Source: an uncultured Oscillospiraceae bacterium
GTDB taxonomy: Bacteria; Bacillota; Clostridia; Oscillospirales; Acutalibacteraceae
Length of the DNA: 43,762 nucleotides
Assembly (NCBI GenBank): GCA_900543555.1
Contig: UQRL01000018.1
Location: 1-43,762, forward strand
Direction: 5' to 3'
Shown: positions 1 to 8,479 of the stretch, piece after piece
How positions within the stretch are numbered: the first letter of the stretch is position 1
Layout: each line of letters begins with the position of its first letter
The notes under the pieces: model-generated
The model's database searches: none
Told to the model about the DNA's origin: nothing
Seen by the model: the letters and a program-made list of their open reading frames with translations, nothing else
Made by a program: the position numbers and the translations under genes

Positions 1-183
1 GTGGGACGCTGTCCCACACCCTGCCACCTTTGAAAAGGTGGACGAAACTTTTACTTGTCTCTCCCAAACTCAAGCGCGGGCTTTTAGGCCAGCCGCCCCC
101 CGCAAACCCCGGCGCCCTAAAGCGCCGTTCGCGACTTGAGTGCCCAGGCACTGGGCCGCGTCTTGTCCTGTCCGGTCACGGAC
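1..183 (-). repeat. Dispersed hairpin repeat, arm R1 (cut by window start)
   Basis: Non-coding and read on the minus strand. From the window edge it holds hairpin 2 (GTGGGAC-gct-GTCCCAC, 1-17), hairpin 1 (CCACCTT/AAGGTGG, 24-41) and the terminal motif AAAAGTTTCG / GAGACAAG (about 46-62). A GC-rich modular stretch follows. Within it, 126-155 is identical over 30 bases to 43522-43551, and 162-183 is identical over 22 bases to 43609-43630, both on the opposite strand. The repeat ends exactly at the stop codon of the next gene. The inverted partner arm would lie before the window. Confidence 0.8.
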
Positions 184-1398
184 CTAGACGACTTGGAAGA
201 TGTAGAACTTCAGATAATCGGTTTCCGGGACGTTCCATAGGACGGGGTGGTCCGGGCCCTGGGTGCGGGCTTCCACCAGGCGCAGCTCCACCTGGGCGTC
301 GCTGGCGGCGCTTTGGAGCATCTTCCGGAACAGGGCGTCCGTCATAAAGTGAGAGCAGGAACAGGTGGCCAAGTACCCGCCCCGGGGCAGGGCCTTCATG
401 GCCCGGTAGTTGATCTCCTTGTAGCCCCGCTCCGCGTTTTTCACCGTCTTGCCGGACTTGGTGAAGGCGGGCGGGTCCAGGATGATGTAGTCGTACTCCC
501 CCGGGGTCAGGTTGGGCAGCAGGTCGAAGACGTTGGCCACCTCGTACTCCACCGAGAGGCCGTTGCGGGCGGCGTTCTCTTTGGCGCAGGCGATGGCCGT
601 CTCGCTCACGTCCACCGAGTGCACCCGCTTGGCCCCGGCCTTGGCGCAGTTGAGCCCAAAGGAGCCCGTGTGGGTGAAGCAGTCCAGCACGGCCCTCCCC
701 GGGGCGATGCGGGCCGCCGCGGCCCGGTTGTACTTCTGGTCCAGGAAAAAGCCGGTCTTTTGGCCGTTCTCAAAGTCCACCAGGTAGCGGATGCCGTTCT
801 CCACAATCTCCGTCTGGGTGGATTCGGGCAGGGGCTTGCCCTCCAGGGGATACCAGCCCTTGTTCTGCTCCATGCCCTCCAGCTCCCGGATCTTCACGTC
901 GTTGCGCTCATAAATGCCCCGGATGTGCTCGCCGCCGGCCTCGATGGCCTGTACCAGGGCGGGGAAGATCCAGTCCTTGCGCAGCTCGGTGCCCAGGCAC
1001 AACGTCTGGGTGACCAGGATGTCCCCAAACTTGTCCACCGTCAGGCCGGGGAAGCGGTCCGCCTCTCCAAAGATGACGCGGCAGCTGTCCGCGTCCCGTC
1101 CCATGACAGTTTTGCGGTAGTCCCAGGCGTACTGGGCCCGCCGGGCGAAAAAGGCCTGGTCGAACTTGTCGTTGGCGTTTTGAGAGAGCAGCCGCACCCG
1201 GATTTTCGAGTGGGAGTTGTAATACCCCGTGCCCAGATACCGCCCCTTGGGGCTGCGCACGTCGCAGAGGGCGCCGTCCTCCAGGGCGCCCTCCTGGGCG
1301 GTGATCTCGTTGTCGAACACCCAGGGGTGGCCCTGCTGGGCCCGCTTGGCGCCCCGGGCATCAATCGTTACAAAGGGATAGGGCCGGTCCGATTTCAT
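184..1398 (-). CDS. Class I SAM-dependent rRNA (cytosine-C5) methyltransferase, RlmI-like
   Basis: The 404-residue protein is predicted to methylate a cytosine C5 in 23S rRNA with SAM, in the cytosol. It has an N-terminal PUA-like RNA-binding region (about residues 5-75), the TGFFLDQ motif (215-221), the SAM-binding loop VLDCFTHTGSFG (237-248) and DPPAF (308-312). This is the layout of the RlmI/YwbD family. The open frame runs 44 codons further upstream, but the ATG at 1398 follows GGAGAAAAAACT and fits the family N-terminus, so I chose it. It starts 22 bp after the MATE gene stop, so the two are probably co-transcribed. The exact target base cannot be told from sequence. Confidence 0.9.
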   Translation of the reverse strand: MKSDRPYPFVTIDARGAKRAQQGHPWVFDNEITAQEGALEDGALCDVRSPKGRYLGTGYYNSHSKIRVRLLSQNANDKFDQAFFARRAQYAWDYRKTVMGRDADSCRVIFGEADRFPGLTVDKFGDILVTQTLCLGTELRKDWIFPALVQAIEAGGEHIRGIYERNDVKIRELEGMEQNKGWYPLEGKPLPESTQTEIVENGIRYLVDFENGQKTGFFLDQKYNRAAAARIAPGRAVLDCFTHTGSFGLNCAKAGAKRVHSVDVSETAIACAKENAARNGLSVEYEVANVFDLLPNLTPGEYDYIILDPPAFTKSGKTVKNAERGYKEINYRAMKALPRGGYLATCSCSHFMTDALFRKMLQSAASDAQVELRLVEARTQGPDHPVLWNVPETDYLKFYIFQVV

Positions 1399-1420
1399 AG
1401 TTTTTTCTCCTTTCCAAACG

Positions 1421-2761
1421 TCAAGGGCGGCCCGCCAGCTGCCCCCTGAGCTTTTTATAATACAGCACACCCGTAACATCGGCCAGGGCCCAGCCAATGG
1501 GCACGCTCCACCAGATGCCCACCACCCCAATGGCCGGGATGGCCGACAGAATATACGCCAGGGCCACCCGGGTGCCCAGGGAGATGACCGTCAGCACCAA
1601 GCTCATGCCCGGCCGCTCGATGGCCCGGTACAGGCCGTACAGCAAAAACAGGATGCCAATGCCAAAGTAGAAGGCCCCCTCAATGCGCAGGTACTGCACC
1701 CCCACCGCCAGGATCTCCGTCTCCTCTGGCTTGACAAAGAGCAGCAGCAGGGGCTTGGCAAACACAAACACCAGAACAGAGATGAGAAGGGCGAACACCA
1801 CCGAGGAGACCACCGCGCTTTTGATGCCCCGGCCCACCCGGTCCATCCGCTTGGCGCCGTAATTCTGGGCGATGAAGGTGGAAAAGGCGTTGCCAAAGTC
1901 CTGCACGGGCATGTAGGCGAAAGAGTCGATCTTCACCGCGGCGGCAAAGGCGGCCATCACCACGGTGCCAAAGGAGTTGACCAGCCCCTGCACCATCAAA
2001 ATGCCAAAGTTCATCACCGACTGCTGCACGCAGGTGAGAAGGGAGAACCGGGCAATCTCCAGCACCCGGTCCTTTTCCCAGCGCACATCCTGGCGGCTGG
2101 GGCGCAGCTGGGGCATTTTGGCCAGCGTAAACGCCAGCAGCCCCAGCCCCGACACCCACTGGGAAAGGCTGGTGGCAAAGGCGGCCCCCGCCACGCCCCA
2201 GGGCACCACCACCACAAACACCAAATCCAGCGCGATGTTCAGCACAGCGCTGACGCCCAAAAACAACAGGGGCGTGGCGGAGTTGCCAATGGCCCGCAGC
2301 AGGCAGGCAAAGTAGTTGTACAGAAAAGTGCCCCCAATGCCCCAGAAGATCACCCACAGGTAAGAGCGCATCAGGGGGTAGACCTCTTCCGGCACCTGCA
2401 GCAGCCCCATCATGGGGTCGATGAGCAGGAACACCGCCAGGTTCATCACCACGGTGAACCCGGCAATCATCAAAAAGGAGAGGGACAGGCTGTTTTTCAG
2501 CCGGGCCCGGTCCCCCTCTCCAAAGCGGATGGAGAACACCGCCCCGCTGCCCATGCACATCCCCAGCAGGATGGAGGTGAGGAAGGTCATCAGCGTGTAG
2601 GAGGACCCCACCGCCGCCAGGGCCGTGGCCCCCAAAAACTGCCCCACAATCAGGGTGTCGGCCACGTTGTAGAACTGCTGGAGCAGGTTGCCCAAAATCA
2701 TGGGCAGGGCAAACAGCAGCATCCCTTTGGTGACAGGGCCCCGGGTCAAATCTCGATTCAT
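1421..2761 (-). CDS. MATE family multidrug/metabolite efflux transporter
   Basis: A 446-residue integral membrane protein with about 12 hydrophobic segments and the MATE N-terminal pattern (GPVTKGMLLFALPMILGNLL, then QFYNVADTLIVGQ). MATE proteins export cationic or aromatic compounds using Na+ or H+ gradients. The substrate here is unknown. The start ATG follows GAGGAGCGG. The gene is divergent from an Lrp-type regulator, across a 138-bp gap with back-to-back promoters and a perfect dyad at the MATE transcription start. This suggests local control of an exporter, as seen for amino acid exporters governed by Lrp relatives. The regulatory link is inference. Confidence 0.93.
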   Translation of the reverse strand: MNRDLTRGPVTKGMLLFALPMILGNLLQQFYNVADTLIVGQFLGATALAAVGSSYTLMTFLTSILLGMCMGSGAVFSIRFGEGDRARLKNSLSLSFLMIAGFTVVMNLAVFLLIDPMMGLLQVPEEVYPLMRSYLWVIFWGIGGTFLYNYFACLLRAIGNSATPLLFLGVSAVLNIALDLVFVVVVPWGVAGAAFATSLSQWVSGLGLLAFTLAKMPQLRPSRQDVRWEKDRVLEIARFSLLTCVQQSVMNFGILMVQGLVNSFGTVVMAAFAAAVKIDSFAYMPVQDFGNAFSTFIAQNYGAKRMDRVGRGIKSAVVSSVVFALLISVLVFVFAKPLLLLFVKPEETEILAVGVQYLRIEGAFYFGIGILFLLYGLYRAIERPGMSLVLTVISLGTRVALAYILSAIPAIGVVGIWWSVPIGWALADVTGVLYYKKLRGQLAGRP

Positions 2762-2774
2762 CCGCTCCTCAAAC

Positions 2775-2805
2775 CTTTCGTAATTAAAATCTTACATTAC
2801 GAAAG
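2775..2805. promoter_or_regulatory. Perfect 10-bp dyad at the MATE transcription start
   Basis: CTTTCGTAAT (2775-2784), an 11-bp spacer, then ATTACGAAAG (2796-2805). It lies immediately downstream of the minus-strand -10 box and covers the predicted start of MATE transcription, the place for a repressor operator. The neighbouring Lrp-type protein is the obvious candidate binder, but that is inference. Confidence 0.6.
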
Positions 2806-2806
2806 A

Positions 2807-2835
2807 ATTATAGCAAAACAAATTTCCAAAGTCAA
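2807..2835 (-). promoter_or_regulatory. Promoter of the MATE-methyltransferase operon
   Basis: On the minus strand, TTGACT (2830-2835), 17 bp, TATAAT (2807-2812). The match to the housekeeping consensus is near perfect. The -35 box is 7 bp from the -35 box of the divergent regulator promoter. Confidence 0.8.
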
Positions 2836-2842
2836 TCTGCTC

Positions 2843-2871
2843 TTTACTTTTAGAAACCTATCGGGTATAAT
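2843..2871 (+). promoter_or_regulatory. Promoter of the Lrp-type regulator
   Basis: TTTACT (2843-2848), 17 bp, TATAAT (2866-2871). It is followed by AGGAGG (2888-2893) and the ATG at 2900. Confidence 0.75.
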
Positions 2872-2899
2872 CGAGCTATCACGCAAAGGAGGAAGCGCC

Positions 2900-3358
2900 A
2901 TGTTTTTAGAAGGTTTGGACGCCCTGGACCAACAGATTGTCTCCCTGCTCATCGAGAACGCCCGGCTCTCCTACTCGGACATTGGGGAGAAGGTGGGCCT
3001 TTCCCGGGTGGCGGTGAAAAGCCGCATCCAGGCCCTGGAGCAGCGGGGCGTCATCGAGGAGTACACCACCATCATCAACCCCCAGAAAATCAGCGGGGCG
3101 GTGTCCTGCTACTTTGAGCTGGAGTTCTCCCCCGCAGGCTTTGGGGAGGCCGTGGCCCGGCTGGAGGCCTGCCCCACCGTCACCCAAATCTACCGGGTGA
3201 CCGGCAGCCACAAGCTCCACGTCCACGCCGTGGCCGCCACCAACCAGGAGATGGAGGACCTGCTCCGCAGCGTCATCGACCCCCTGCCCGGCCTGGAGAA
3301 GTGCAGCTGCAACGTCATCCTCTCCCGGATTAAGGATATCAAGGGGCTGCGGCTGTAG
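2900..3358 (+). CDS. Lrp/AsnC family transcriptional regulator
   Basis: A 152-residue protein, the usual size for the family. Its N-terminal helix-turn-helix (about residues 20-60, with YSDIGEKVGLSRVAVKSRI) is joined to a C-terminal RAM ligand-binding domain (about 65-145). Lrp relatives sense amino acids and bind DNA as oligomers. The gene is divergent from the MATE exporter and shares a compact double promoter with it, so it is probably the local regulator of that exporter and of itself. It is convergent with rlmD with only one base between the stop codons, leaving no room for a terminator between them. Confidence 0.92.
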   Translation: MFLEGLDALDQQIVSLLIENARLSYSDIGEKVGLSRVAVKSRIQALEQRGVIEEYTTIINPQKISGAVSCYFELEFSPAGFGEAVARLEACPTVTQIYRVTGSHKLHVHAVAATNQEMEDLLRSVIDPLPGLEKCSCNVILSRIKDIKGLRL

Positions 3359-3359
3359 G

Positions 3360-4628
3360 TCACTTCCGGGTCAGCCGCACCACGCACTCGATGTGCTGGG
3401 TGTGGGGGAACATATCCACCGGCTGGATCTGCTCTATCTTGTAGTGGTTGGCCTGGAGGACGCCCAGGTCCCGTGAGAGGGTCTCCGGGTCGCAGGAGAT
3501 GTACACCACCCGTTTGGGGGCGCAGGCGCACAGGGCCGTGAGGAACTCCCGGCTGGCCCCGGCCCGGGGCGGGTCCATAAACACCACGTCCCACCGCTCC
3601 CGCTCCAGGGCGGCCTCTTCCAAAAACTCCCCGGCGTCCCCGCAGGTGAACCAGGCGTTCTTCATGCCGTTTTCCCTGGCGTTCTGGATGGCGTCCTTCA
3701 CCGCGTCGGGGTTCAGCTCCACCCCCAGCACCTGGCCGGCGCCGTGCTTGGCCGCCACCAGGCCGATGGTGCCAATGCCGCAGTAGGCGTCCAGCACCTT
3801 CTCCCTGCCGGAAAGCCCCGCGAACTCCATGGCCTTGCTGTAGAGCACCTCTGTCTGCACGGGGTTGATTTGGTAAAAGGACTTGGCGGAGATGCGGAAC
3901 CGGCACCCGCACAGCTCGTCCACGATGTAGCCGGGGCCGTAGAGCACCTTCTCCCGCTCCCCCAGCACCAGGGAGGTGCGCTTGTCGTTGACGTTCTGCA
4001 GGATGGTGGTGATCTCCGGGTGGAGGGCCAGCAGCTTTTCCACAAAGTGCTTTTTGGCGGTGAACACGGGGGTGCCCGTCACCAGCACCACCATCACCTG
4101 GCCGGTGGCAAAGCCCCGCTTTACCAGCACGTGGCGCAGAAAGCCCCGTCCCGTGTTCTCGTCATAGGCCTGGAGCTTGAAGTCCTTCAGCAGCCCCCGG
4201 ATGGAGACGATGATCCGGTCGGCGGTTTCGTCCTCGGTCTGGCAGGAGTCGATGGGCACGATCTTGTGGGTGCTGGACTGGTACACCCCGCTGATGATCC
4301 TGCCCCGGCGCTTGTCGTAGGCAAAGGCCGCCTGCACCTTGTTGCGGTAGTGGTAGGGCGTCTCCATCCCCAATATGGGGGAGACTTTCCCAAACTTGCC
4401 CAGCAGCTTTTGGCAGCGGTCCTGCTTCCAGGCAAGCTGGCGGGGATAGCTTAAATTTTGCAGCTGGCACCCGCCGCACTTGCGGTACACCGGGCAGGGC
4501 GCGCCCGCGGCCCCCAGCCAGGGGGCGGGCGCCTCTCTGGAGGGCTTGGCCTTTTGGCTGGGCCTGCCCGCTTCGCCGCCGCGGCTGGAGCCGCGGGGGC
4601 CCGGGCGGTGGGAATGGTTCCTCTCCAT
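3360..4628 (-). CDS. rlmD: 23S rRNA (uracil-C5)-methyltransferase, RlmD/RumA type
   Basis: A 422-residue SAM-dependent enzyme predicted to make 5-methyluridine in 23S rRNA (position 1939 in E. coli numbering for the family). Four cysteines for a [4Fe-4S] cluster are visible: C45, C51 and C54 in CPVYRKCGGC, and C129. The SAM loop is LDAYCGIGTIG (about 279-289) and the catalytic cysteine is C379 in YISCDPETLSRDL. In place of the usual N-terminal TRAM domain there is a 35-residue basic, Pro/Gly-rich tail. RlmCD-type dual specificity for U747 and U1939, known in some Firmicutes, cannot be excluded. The start follows AAGGAG with 7 bases of spacing. Confidence 0.88.
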   Translation of the reverse strand: MERNHSHRPGPRGSSRGGEAGRPSQKAKPSREAPAPWLGAAGAPCPVYRKCGGCQLQNLSYPRQLAWKQDRCQKLLGKFGKVSPILGMETPYHYRNKVQAAFAYDKRRGRIISGVYQSSTHKIVPIDSCQTEDETADRIIVSIRGLLKDFKLQAYDENTGRGFLRHVLVKRGFATGQVMVVLVTGTPVFTAKKHFVEKLLALHPEITTILQNVNDKRTSLVLGEREKVLYGPGYIVDELCGCRFRISAKSFYQINPVQTEVLYSKAMEFAGLSGREKVLDAYCGIGTIGLVAAKHGAGQVLGVELNPDAVKDAIQNARENGMKNAWFTCGDAGEFLEEAALERERWDVVFMDPPRAGASREFLTALCACAPKRVVYISCDPETLSRDLGVLQANHYKIEQIQPVDMFPHTQHIECVVRLTRK

Positions 4629-4665
4629 AACGCCGCTCCTTTCTCTGAAAGGGATTTTTGTGGTG

Positions 4666-4709
4666 AAAAAAGGCTCGCCGCTGGGAAGCTCCCTGGCAGC
4701 GGGCCTTTT
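4666..4709 (-). terminator. Terminator of the fab-acc operon
   Basis: Downstream of accA on the minus strand, AAAAGGC pairs with GCCTTTT and CGCTG pairs with CAGCG around an internal loop, followed by a run of six T. It separates the fatty acid operon from rlmD. Confidence 0.7.
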
Positions 4710-4720
4710 GGCTTTTGGGT

Positions 4721-5485
4721 TTAATATTTCCGGAACCGCTGGTAACGCTTCTCCAGCAGCTCTTCCACGGGCAGGGCCTGCAGCTCTGGCAGCAGGCGCT
4801 CCAACTCCTCCTGGATCTGGCGGTAGGTCTCGGCAAAGTCCTTGTCCTCGGGAAAGACCTGCTCCACCACGCCCAGGTCCGCCATGTCCTGGGCTGTCAG
4901 CCGCAGGCAGTCGGCGGCGTCCTTCACCTTTTTAGAGTCCTTCCACAGGATGCTGGCGCAGCCCTCGGGGGAGATGACAGAGTACACCGCGTTCTCCAGA
5001 ATCCACACCTGGTCGGCCACTGCCAGGGCCAGGGCCCCGCCGCTGCCGCCCTCTCCCACCAGGATGGAAACGATGGGGGTCTTCAGGCCGGACATCTCCA
5101 GCAGGTTCTCCGCAATGGCCTGCCCCTGGCCCCGCTCCTCGGCGCCCATGCCGCAGAAGGCCCCGGCGGTGTCCACAAAGCACACCACCGGCCGGTGGAA
5201 CTTCTCCGCCTGGCGCATCAGGCGCAGCGCCTTGCGGTAGCCCTCTGGGTTGGGAGATCCGAAGTTGCGCTTCACCCGCTCCCGCATGTCCTTGCCCTTG
5301 TCAATGGCGATGACGGTGACGGGCTGGCCCTTCAGGGTGGCGATGCCCCCCACAATGGCCGGGTCGTCGGCAAAGCGCCGGTCCCCGTGGAGCTCGATAA
5401 AGTCCTCAAAGATGTTCTCGATGTAAGAGAGCCCCGTGGGCCGGTCCTTGGCCCGGGCCAGCAGGACTTTTTCATAGGCGCTCAT
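4721..5485 (-). CDS. accA: Acetyl-CoA carboxylase carboxyltransferase subunit alpha
   Basis: A 254-residue alpha subunit. With AccD it transfers the carboxyl group from carboxybiotin to acetyl-CoA, giving malonyl-CoA in the cytosol. It has the crotonase-like fold motifs of the family ([54 protein letters not shown]). It is the short Firmicutes form, lacking the longer N- and C-terminal extensions of E. coli AccA. The ATG overlaps the accD stop by 4 bases, so translation is probably coupled and subunits balanced. It is the last gene of the operon and is followed by a terminator. Confidence 0.96.
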   Translation of the reverse strand: MSAYEKVLLARAKDRPTGLSYIENIFEDFIELHGDRRFADDPAIVGGIATLKGQPVTVIAIDKGKDMRERVKRNFGSPNPEGYRKALRLMRQAEKFHRPVVCFVDTAGAFCGMGAEERGQGQAIAENLLEMSGLKTPIVSILVGEGGSGGALALAVADQVWILENAVYSVISPEGCASILWKDSKKVKDAADCLRLTAQDMADLGVVEQVFPEDKDFAETYRQIQEELERLLPELQALPVEELLEKRYQRFRKY

Positions 5486-6339
5486 TGTGCCGCCCCCTTT
5501 CTGTGGAGCTTCAACAGCTTGGCAATGGCTTCCCTCTGCTGGGTGCGGGGGACGATCAAATCCACAAAGCCGTGCTCTAAGAGGAACTCTGCCTTCTGAA
5601 AGCCCTGGGGCAGCTTTTTGCGGATGGTCTGCTCGATGACCCGGGCCCCGGCAAAGCCGATGGTGGCCCCGGGCTCCGCCATAATCACGTCCCCGTCCAT
5701 AGCGAAGCTGGCGGTGACGCCCCCGGTGGTGGGGTCGGTGAGCACCGTCAGGTAGAAGTTGCCCGCGTCAGAGTGCCGGCGCAGGGCGGCGCTGGTCTTG
5801 GCCATCTGCATCAGAGAGAGGATGCCCTCCTGCATGCGGGCCCCGCCGGAAACGGTAAAGCCCACCACCGGCAGGGAGTGCTCGGTGGCGTACTCGAACA
5901 GGCGGGTGATCTTCTCGCCCACCACGGTGCCCATGCTGCCGATCATAAAATTGGGGTCCATCACGAACAGGGCGCAGGGCTCGCCGCCCACCCGGGCGGT
6001 GCCGCACACCACGCCCTCTTTCTCCCGAGAGGCCAGCTTGGCGTTGCGCAGCTTTTGGTCATAGCCGGGAAAGTCCAGGATATCCCGGCTCATCATGTCG
6101 CCGTACAGCTCCTGAAAGCTCTCCTCGTCTGTCAGATAGCCAATCCGGTCCCGAGGGCCGATGCGGAAATGATACCCGCAGGCGGTGCACACCTGCTGAT
6201 TATCCTGCAATTCACTCAAGGGCAGCTGCACCCCGCAGTGGGGGCAGGTGGTGCGGATGCCAGCGTCCTCTTCCGGCACCGGCTTGCCGCCCTTTTCCAG
6301 CTCGTTCTGGGGCGAGCGGAACAGGCCCATCAAATTCAT
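5482..6339 (-). CDS. accD: Acetyl-CoA carboxylase carboxyltransferase subunit beta
   Basis: A 285-residue beta subunit, partner of AccA. The N-terminal zinc ribbon has C32, C35, C51 and C54 (CPHCG ... CTACG), followed by the carboxyltransferase domain with [22 protein letters not shown] and [12 protein letters not shown]. Three starts are possible, at 6348 (GTG), 6345 (ATG) and 6339 (ATG). I chose 6339 because AAGAAGG lies 9 bases upstream of it, while the other two sit too close to that site. It ends in a 4-base overlap with accA. Confidence 0.95.
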   Translation of the reverse strand: MNLMGLFRSPQNELEKGGKPVPEEDAGIRTTCPHCGVQLPLSELQDNQQVCTACGYHFRIGPRDRIGYLTDEESFQELYGDMMSRDILDFPGYDQKLRNAKLASREKEGVVCGTARVGGEPCALFVMDPNFMIGSMGTVVGEKITRLFEYATEHSLPVVGFTVSGGARMQEGILSLMQMAKTSAALRRHSDAGNFYLTVLTDPTTGGVTASFAMDGDVIMAEPGATIGFAGARVIEQTIRKKLPQGFQKAEFLLEHGFVDLIVPRTQQREAIAKLLKLHRKGAAQ

Positions 6340-6377
6340 AGCCATCACCCTTCTTTACCTTTCGCGCTCCGGCGGGG

Positions 6378-7700
6378 TCAGTTCCCCGGCCCCTGGAACG
6401 TCTTCATAAAATCCGTGTAGTAGTCGCCCTTTTTAAAGCGCTCGTCCCGGATAATCTCAATCTGGTCCTCAATGTTGTTCTGGGTGCCCCACACCACCAG
6501 CTCGCTGAGGGCGGCCATCATCTTGCGGATGGCCTCCTCCCGGGTGGAGGAGTAGACAATCATCTTGCCCAGCATGCTGTCGTAATAGGGGGGGATCTCG
6601 TACCCCTCGTACAGGAAGGTGTCAAACCGCACCCAGGGGCCGCCGGGGGTGTGGAAAAAGCCCACCTTGCCCGGGCCCTTGGCGTTGATGCGGCACTCGA
6701 TGGCCGCCCCCTGCACGCGGATGTCCTTCTGGGTAAAGTCCAGGGGCACCCCGGCGGCAATGCGGATCTGCCACTTGACGATGTCCACGCCCGTCACCAG
6801 CTCGCTGACCGGGTGCTCCACCTGCAGCCGGGTGTTCATCTCCATAAAATAGAAATTGTGGTCCCGGTCCATCAGGAACTCCACCGTGCCGGCGTTTACA
6901 TAGTGAGAGGCGCGGGCCGCCCGGGCGGCGGTTTCCATCAGCCTGGCCCGCAGCTCCGGCGTCACCGCCGGGGAGGGGGACTCCTCGATGAGCTTCTGGT
7001 TGTTCCGCTGGATAGAGCACTCCCGCTCGCCCAGGCAGACAATGTTCCCCTCTTCGTCGGCCAGCAGCTGCACCTCGATGTGCTTGACCGGGTCCAGGTA
7101 CTTCTCCATGTACATGCGGCCGTCTCCAAAGGCTTTTTCCGCCTCGCTGGAGGCCGTCTGGAAGGCCCGCTCCATGTCCTCGGGGCGCTCTACCAGGCGA
7201 ATGCCCTTGCCGCCGCCCCCGGCGCTGGCCTTGATGAGCACGGGATAGCCGATCTGCTCCGCGGCCTTCTTGGCCTCCCCGGCGTCCTTCAGGATGTCGG
7301 TGCCCGGGGTGGTGGGCACCCCGTTTTCCTTCATCAGCCGCCGGGCCGTGTCCTTGTCCCCCATGTGGGAGATCACCTCTGCCGGGGGGCCGATGAACAC
7401 AATGCCGTACTGCTTGCACAGGGCGGCAAACTCCGCGTTTTCCGAAAGGAAGCCGTAGCCCGGGTGAATGGCCTGGGCGTGGGTGGCCAGGGCCGCGCTG
7501 ACAATGCGCTCCCCGTTGAGATAGCTTTCCTCGGCCCGGGCGCCGCCAATGCAGATGGCCTGGTCCGCCAGGGCCACATGCAGGCTTTCCCGGTCGGCTT
7601 CGGAATACACCGCCACGGTGGAGATGCCCATTTCCTTACAGGCCCGGATGACCCGAATGGCGATCTCCCCCCGGTTGGCGATCAGAATTTTTGTGAACAC
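6378..7700 (-). CDS. accC: Acetyl-CoA carboxylase biotin carboxylase subunit
   Basis: A 440-residue ATP-grasp enzyme that carboxylates the biotin of AccB using ATP and bicarbonate. It shows the N-terminal ANRGEIAIRVIRAC motif, the glycine-rich ATP loop KASAGGGGKGIR, and EMNTRLQVEHPVSE with the catalytic Arg and Glu. Length and motifs are full and typical. The start is a GTG after AAAGGA with 9 bases of spacing. An ATG two bases before it is out of frame. It lies between fabZ and accD in the standard Firmicutes order. Confidence 0.96.
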   Translation of the reverse strand: MFTKILIANRGEIAIRVIRACKEMGISTVAVYSEADRESLHVALADQAICIGGARAEESYLNGERIVSAALATHAQAIHPGYGFLSENAEFAALCKQYGIVFIGPPAEVISHMGDKDTARRLMKENGVPTTPGTDILKDAGEAKKAAEQIGYPVLIKASAGGGGKGIRLVERPEDMERAFQTASSEAEKAFGDGRMYMEKYLDPVKHIEVQLLADEEGNIVCLGERECSIQRNNQKLIEESPSPAVTPELRARLMETAARAARASHYVNAGTVEFLMDRDHNFYFMEMNTRLQVEHPVSELVTGVDIVKWQIRIAAGVPLDFTQKDIRVQGAAIECRINAKGPGKVGFFHTPGGPWVRFDTFLYEGYEIPPYYDSMLGKMIVYSSTREEAIRKMMAALSELVVWGTQNNIEDQIEIIRDERFKKGDYYTDFMKTFQGPGN

Positions 7701-7736
7701 ATGCTTTCATCCTTTCCGCAAAGGGGCGGCCGCCCC

Positions 7737-8156
7737 TTATTCGGATTTCACCAGGGCGAAGGAGAACTCCGCGCTGACGCACACTTTGCCGTTTACCGAG
7801 CCCTTGCCCTTGGCAAAGTAGAAATTGCCCCGCTGCCGGGTGATCTCGCACTCGGTCTCCAGGGTGTCGCCGGGCTTTACCTGGCCCCGGAACTTCACCT
7901 TGTCCAGAGAGGTGAACATGGGGGTGCAGCCCTCTGCGGCGCCGCTTGCCAGCAGCACGCAGGCGCTTTGGGCCATCATCTCGCACTGGATGACCCCGGG
8001 CACCACCGGGTTGCCGGGAAAGTGCCCCTGAAGGAAGTACTCGTCCCCCTTGATGTGGCACTTGCCGTGGGCCACGCCGTCGATAAGCTCCACCTCGTCC
8101 ACCAGCAGCATGGGCTCCCGGTGGGGGAGGATCTTTTTGATCTCTTCTTTATTCAT
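7737..8156 (-). CDS. fabZ: 3-hydroxyacyl-ACP dehydratase FabZ
   Basis: A 139-residue hot-dog fold dehydratase that removes water from 3-hydroxyacyl-ACP. It has LPHREPMLLVDEV (10-22), the catalytic His45 in GHFPGNPVVPGV and Glu59 in QCEMMAQ. The open frame continues 20 codons upstream, but the ATG at 8156 follows AGGAGG and matches the family start. It is the first gene after the repeat block that splits the operon. I see no convincing promoter directly upstream, so expression may depend on read-through from accB or on a promoter hidden in the repeat. Confidence 0.95.
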   Translation of the reverse strand: MNKEEIKKILPHREPMLLVDEVELIDGVAHGKCHIKGDEYFLQGHFPGNPVVPGVIQCEMMAQSACVLLASGAAEGCTPMFTSLDKVKFRGQVKPGDTLETECEITRQRGNFYFAKGKGSVNGKVCVSAEFSFALVKSE

Positions 8157-8204
8157 ACAGACGTTCCTCCTGTTGCAATGGACACAGTTTCCTACTTGAA
8201 ATGA

Positions 8205-8376
8205 GAAAGTGAACAAATGAAGAAAAAAGCCAGGTTTTATCTAGGTTTTTTCATTTGTACCAATGTACAAGTGAAAACGATTTTCACTTGCACGGTATTT
8301 TTCTCTCGTACATAGGTGCAAGTGGCGGAACCCGCATAAACACTGGATTTTTGGCTCACTTGTACATTTCCCTCTC
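8205..8376. repeat. Palindromic scaffold-and-word element, copy A
   Basis: An imperfect large palindrome that shares a scaffold with copy B at 43340-43518: AGGTTTTAT (8232-8240) on the left, ACCCGCATAAACACTGG (8330-8346) on the right, then TTTCCCTCTCTCAAGCC. Inside, a 9-base word alternates in orientation: 8252-8260 (minus, CATTTGTAC), 8265-8273 (plus, GTACAAGTG), 8285-8293 (minus, CACTTGCAC), 8316-8324 (plus, GTGCAAGTG), 8357-8365 (minus, CACTTGTAC). Adjacent copies pair into hairpins. Copy B has the same plan with a different word. Confidence 0.75.
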
Positions 8377-8479
8377 TCAAGCCGGCGCGTGGCCGCGCGG
8401 GACAAGCCGCGCACGGCGCTTAAAGGCGCCGGGGTTTTCTGAGAGACGCTAACTGGAAAGCCCGCGCTCGGGTTTAGGC
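8377..8479 (+). repeat. GC-rich modular linker of composite repeat R2
   Basis: Short GC hairpins, followed by AAGCCCGCGCTCGGG (8458-8472), which is shared almost exactly with 43595-43608 and with the reverse strand of 1-183. It joins the palindromic element to the hairpin arm in the same order as at 43519-43680. No coding potential was recognised. Confidence 0.6.

Noticed and set aside
6651..8204. A 517-codon open frame on the plus strand over accC and fabZ
   Set aside because: Antisense of two highly conserved genes. Composition is typical of a GC-rich shadow frame.
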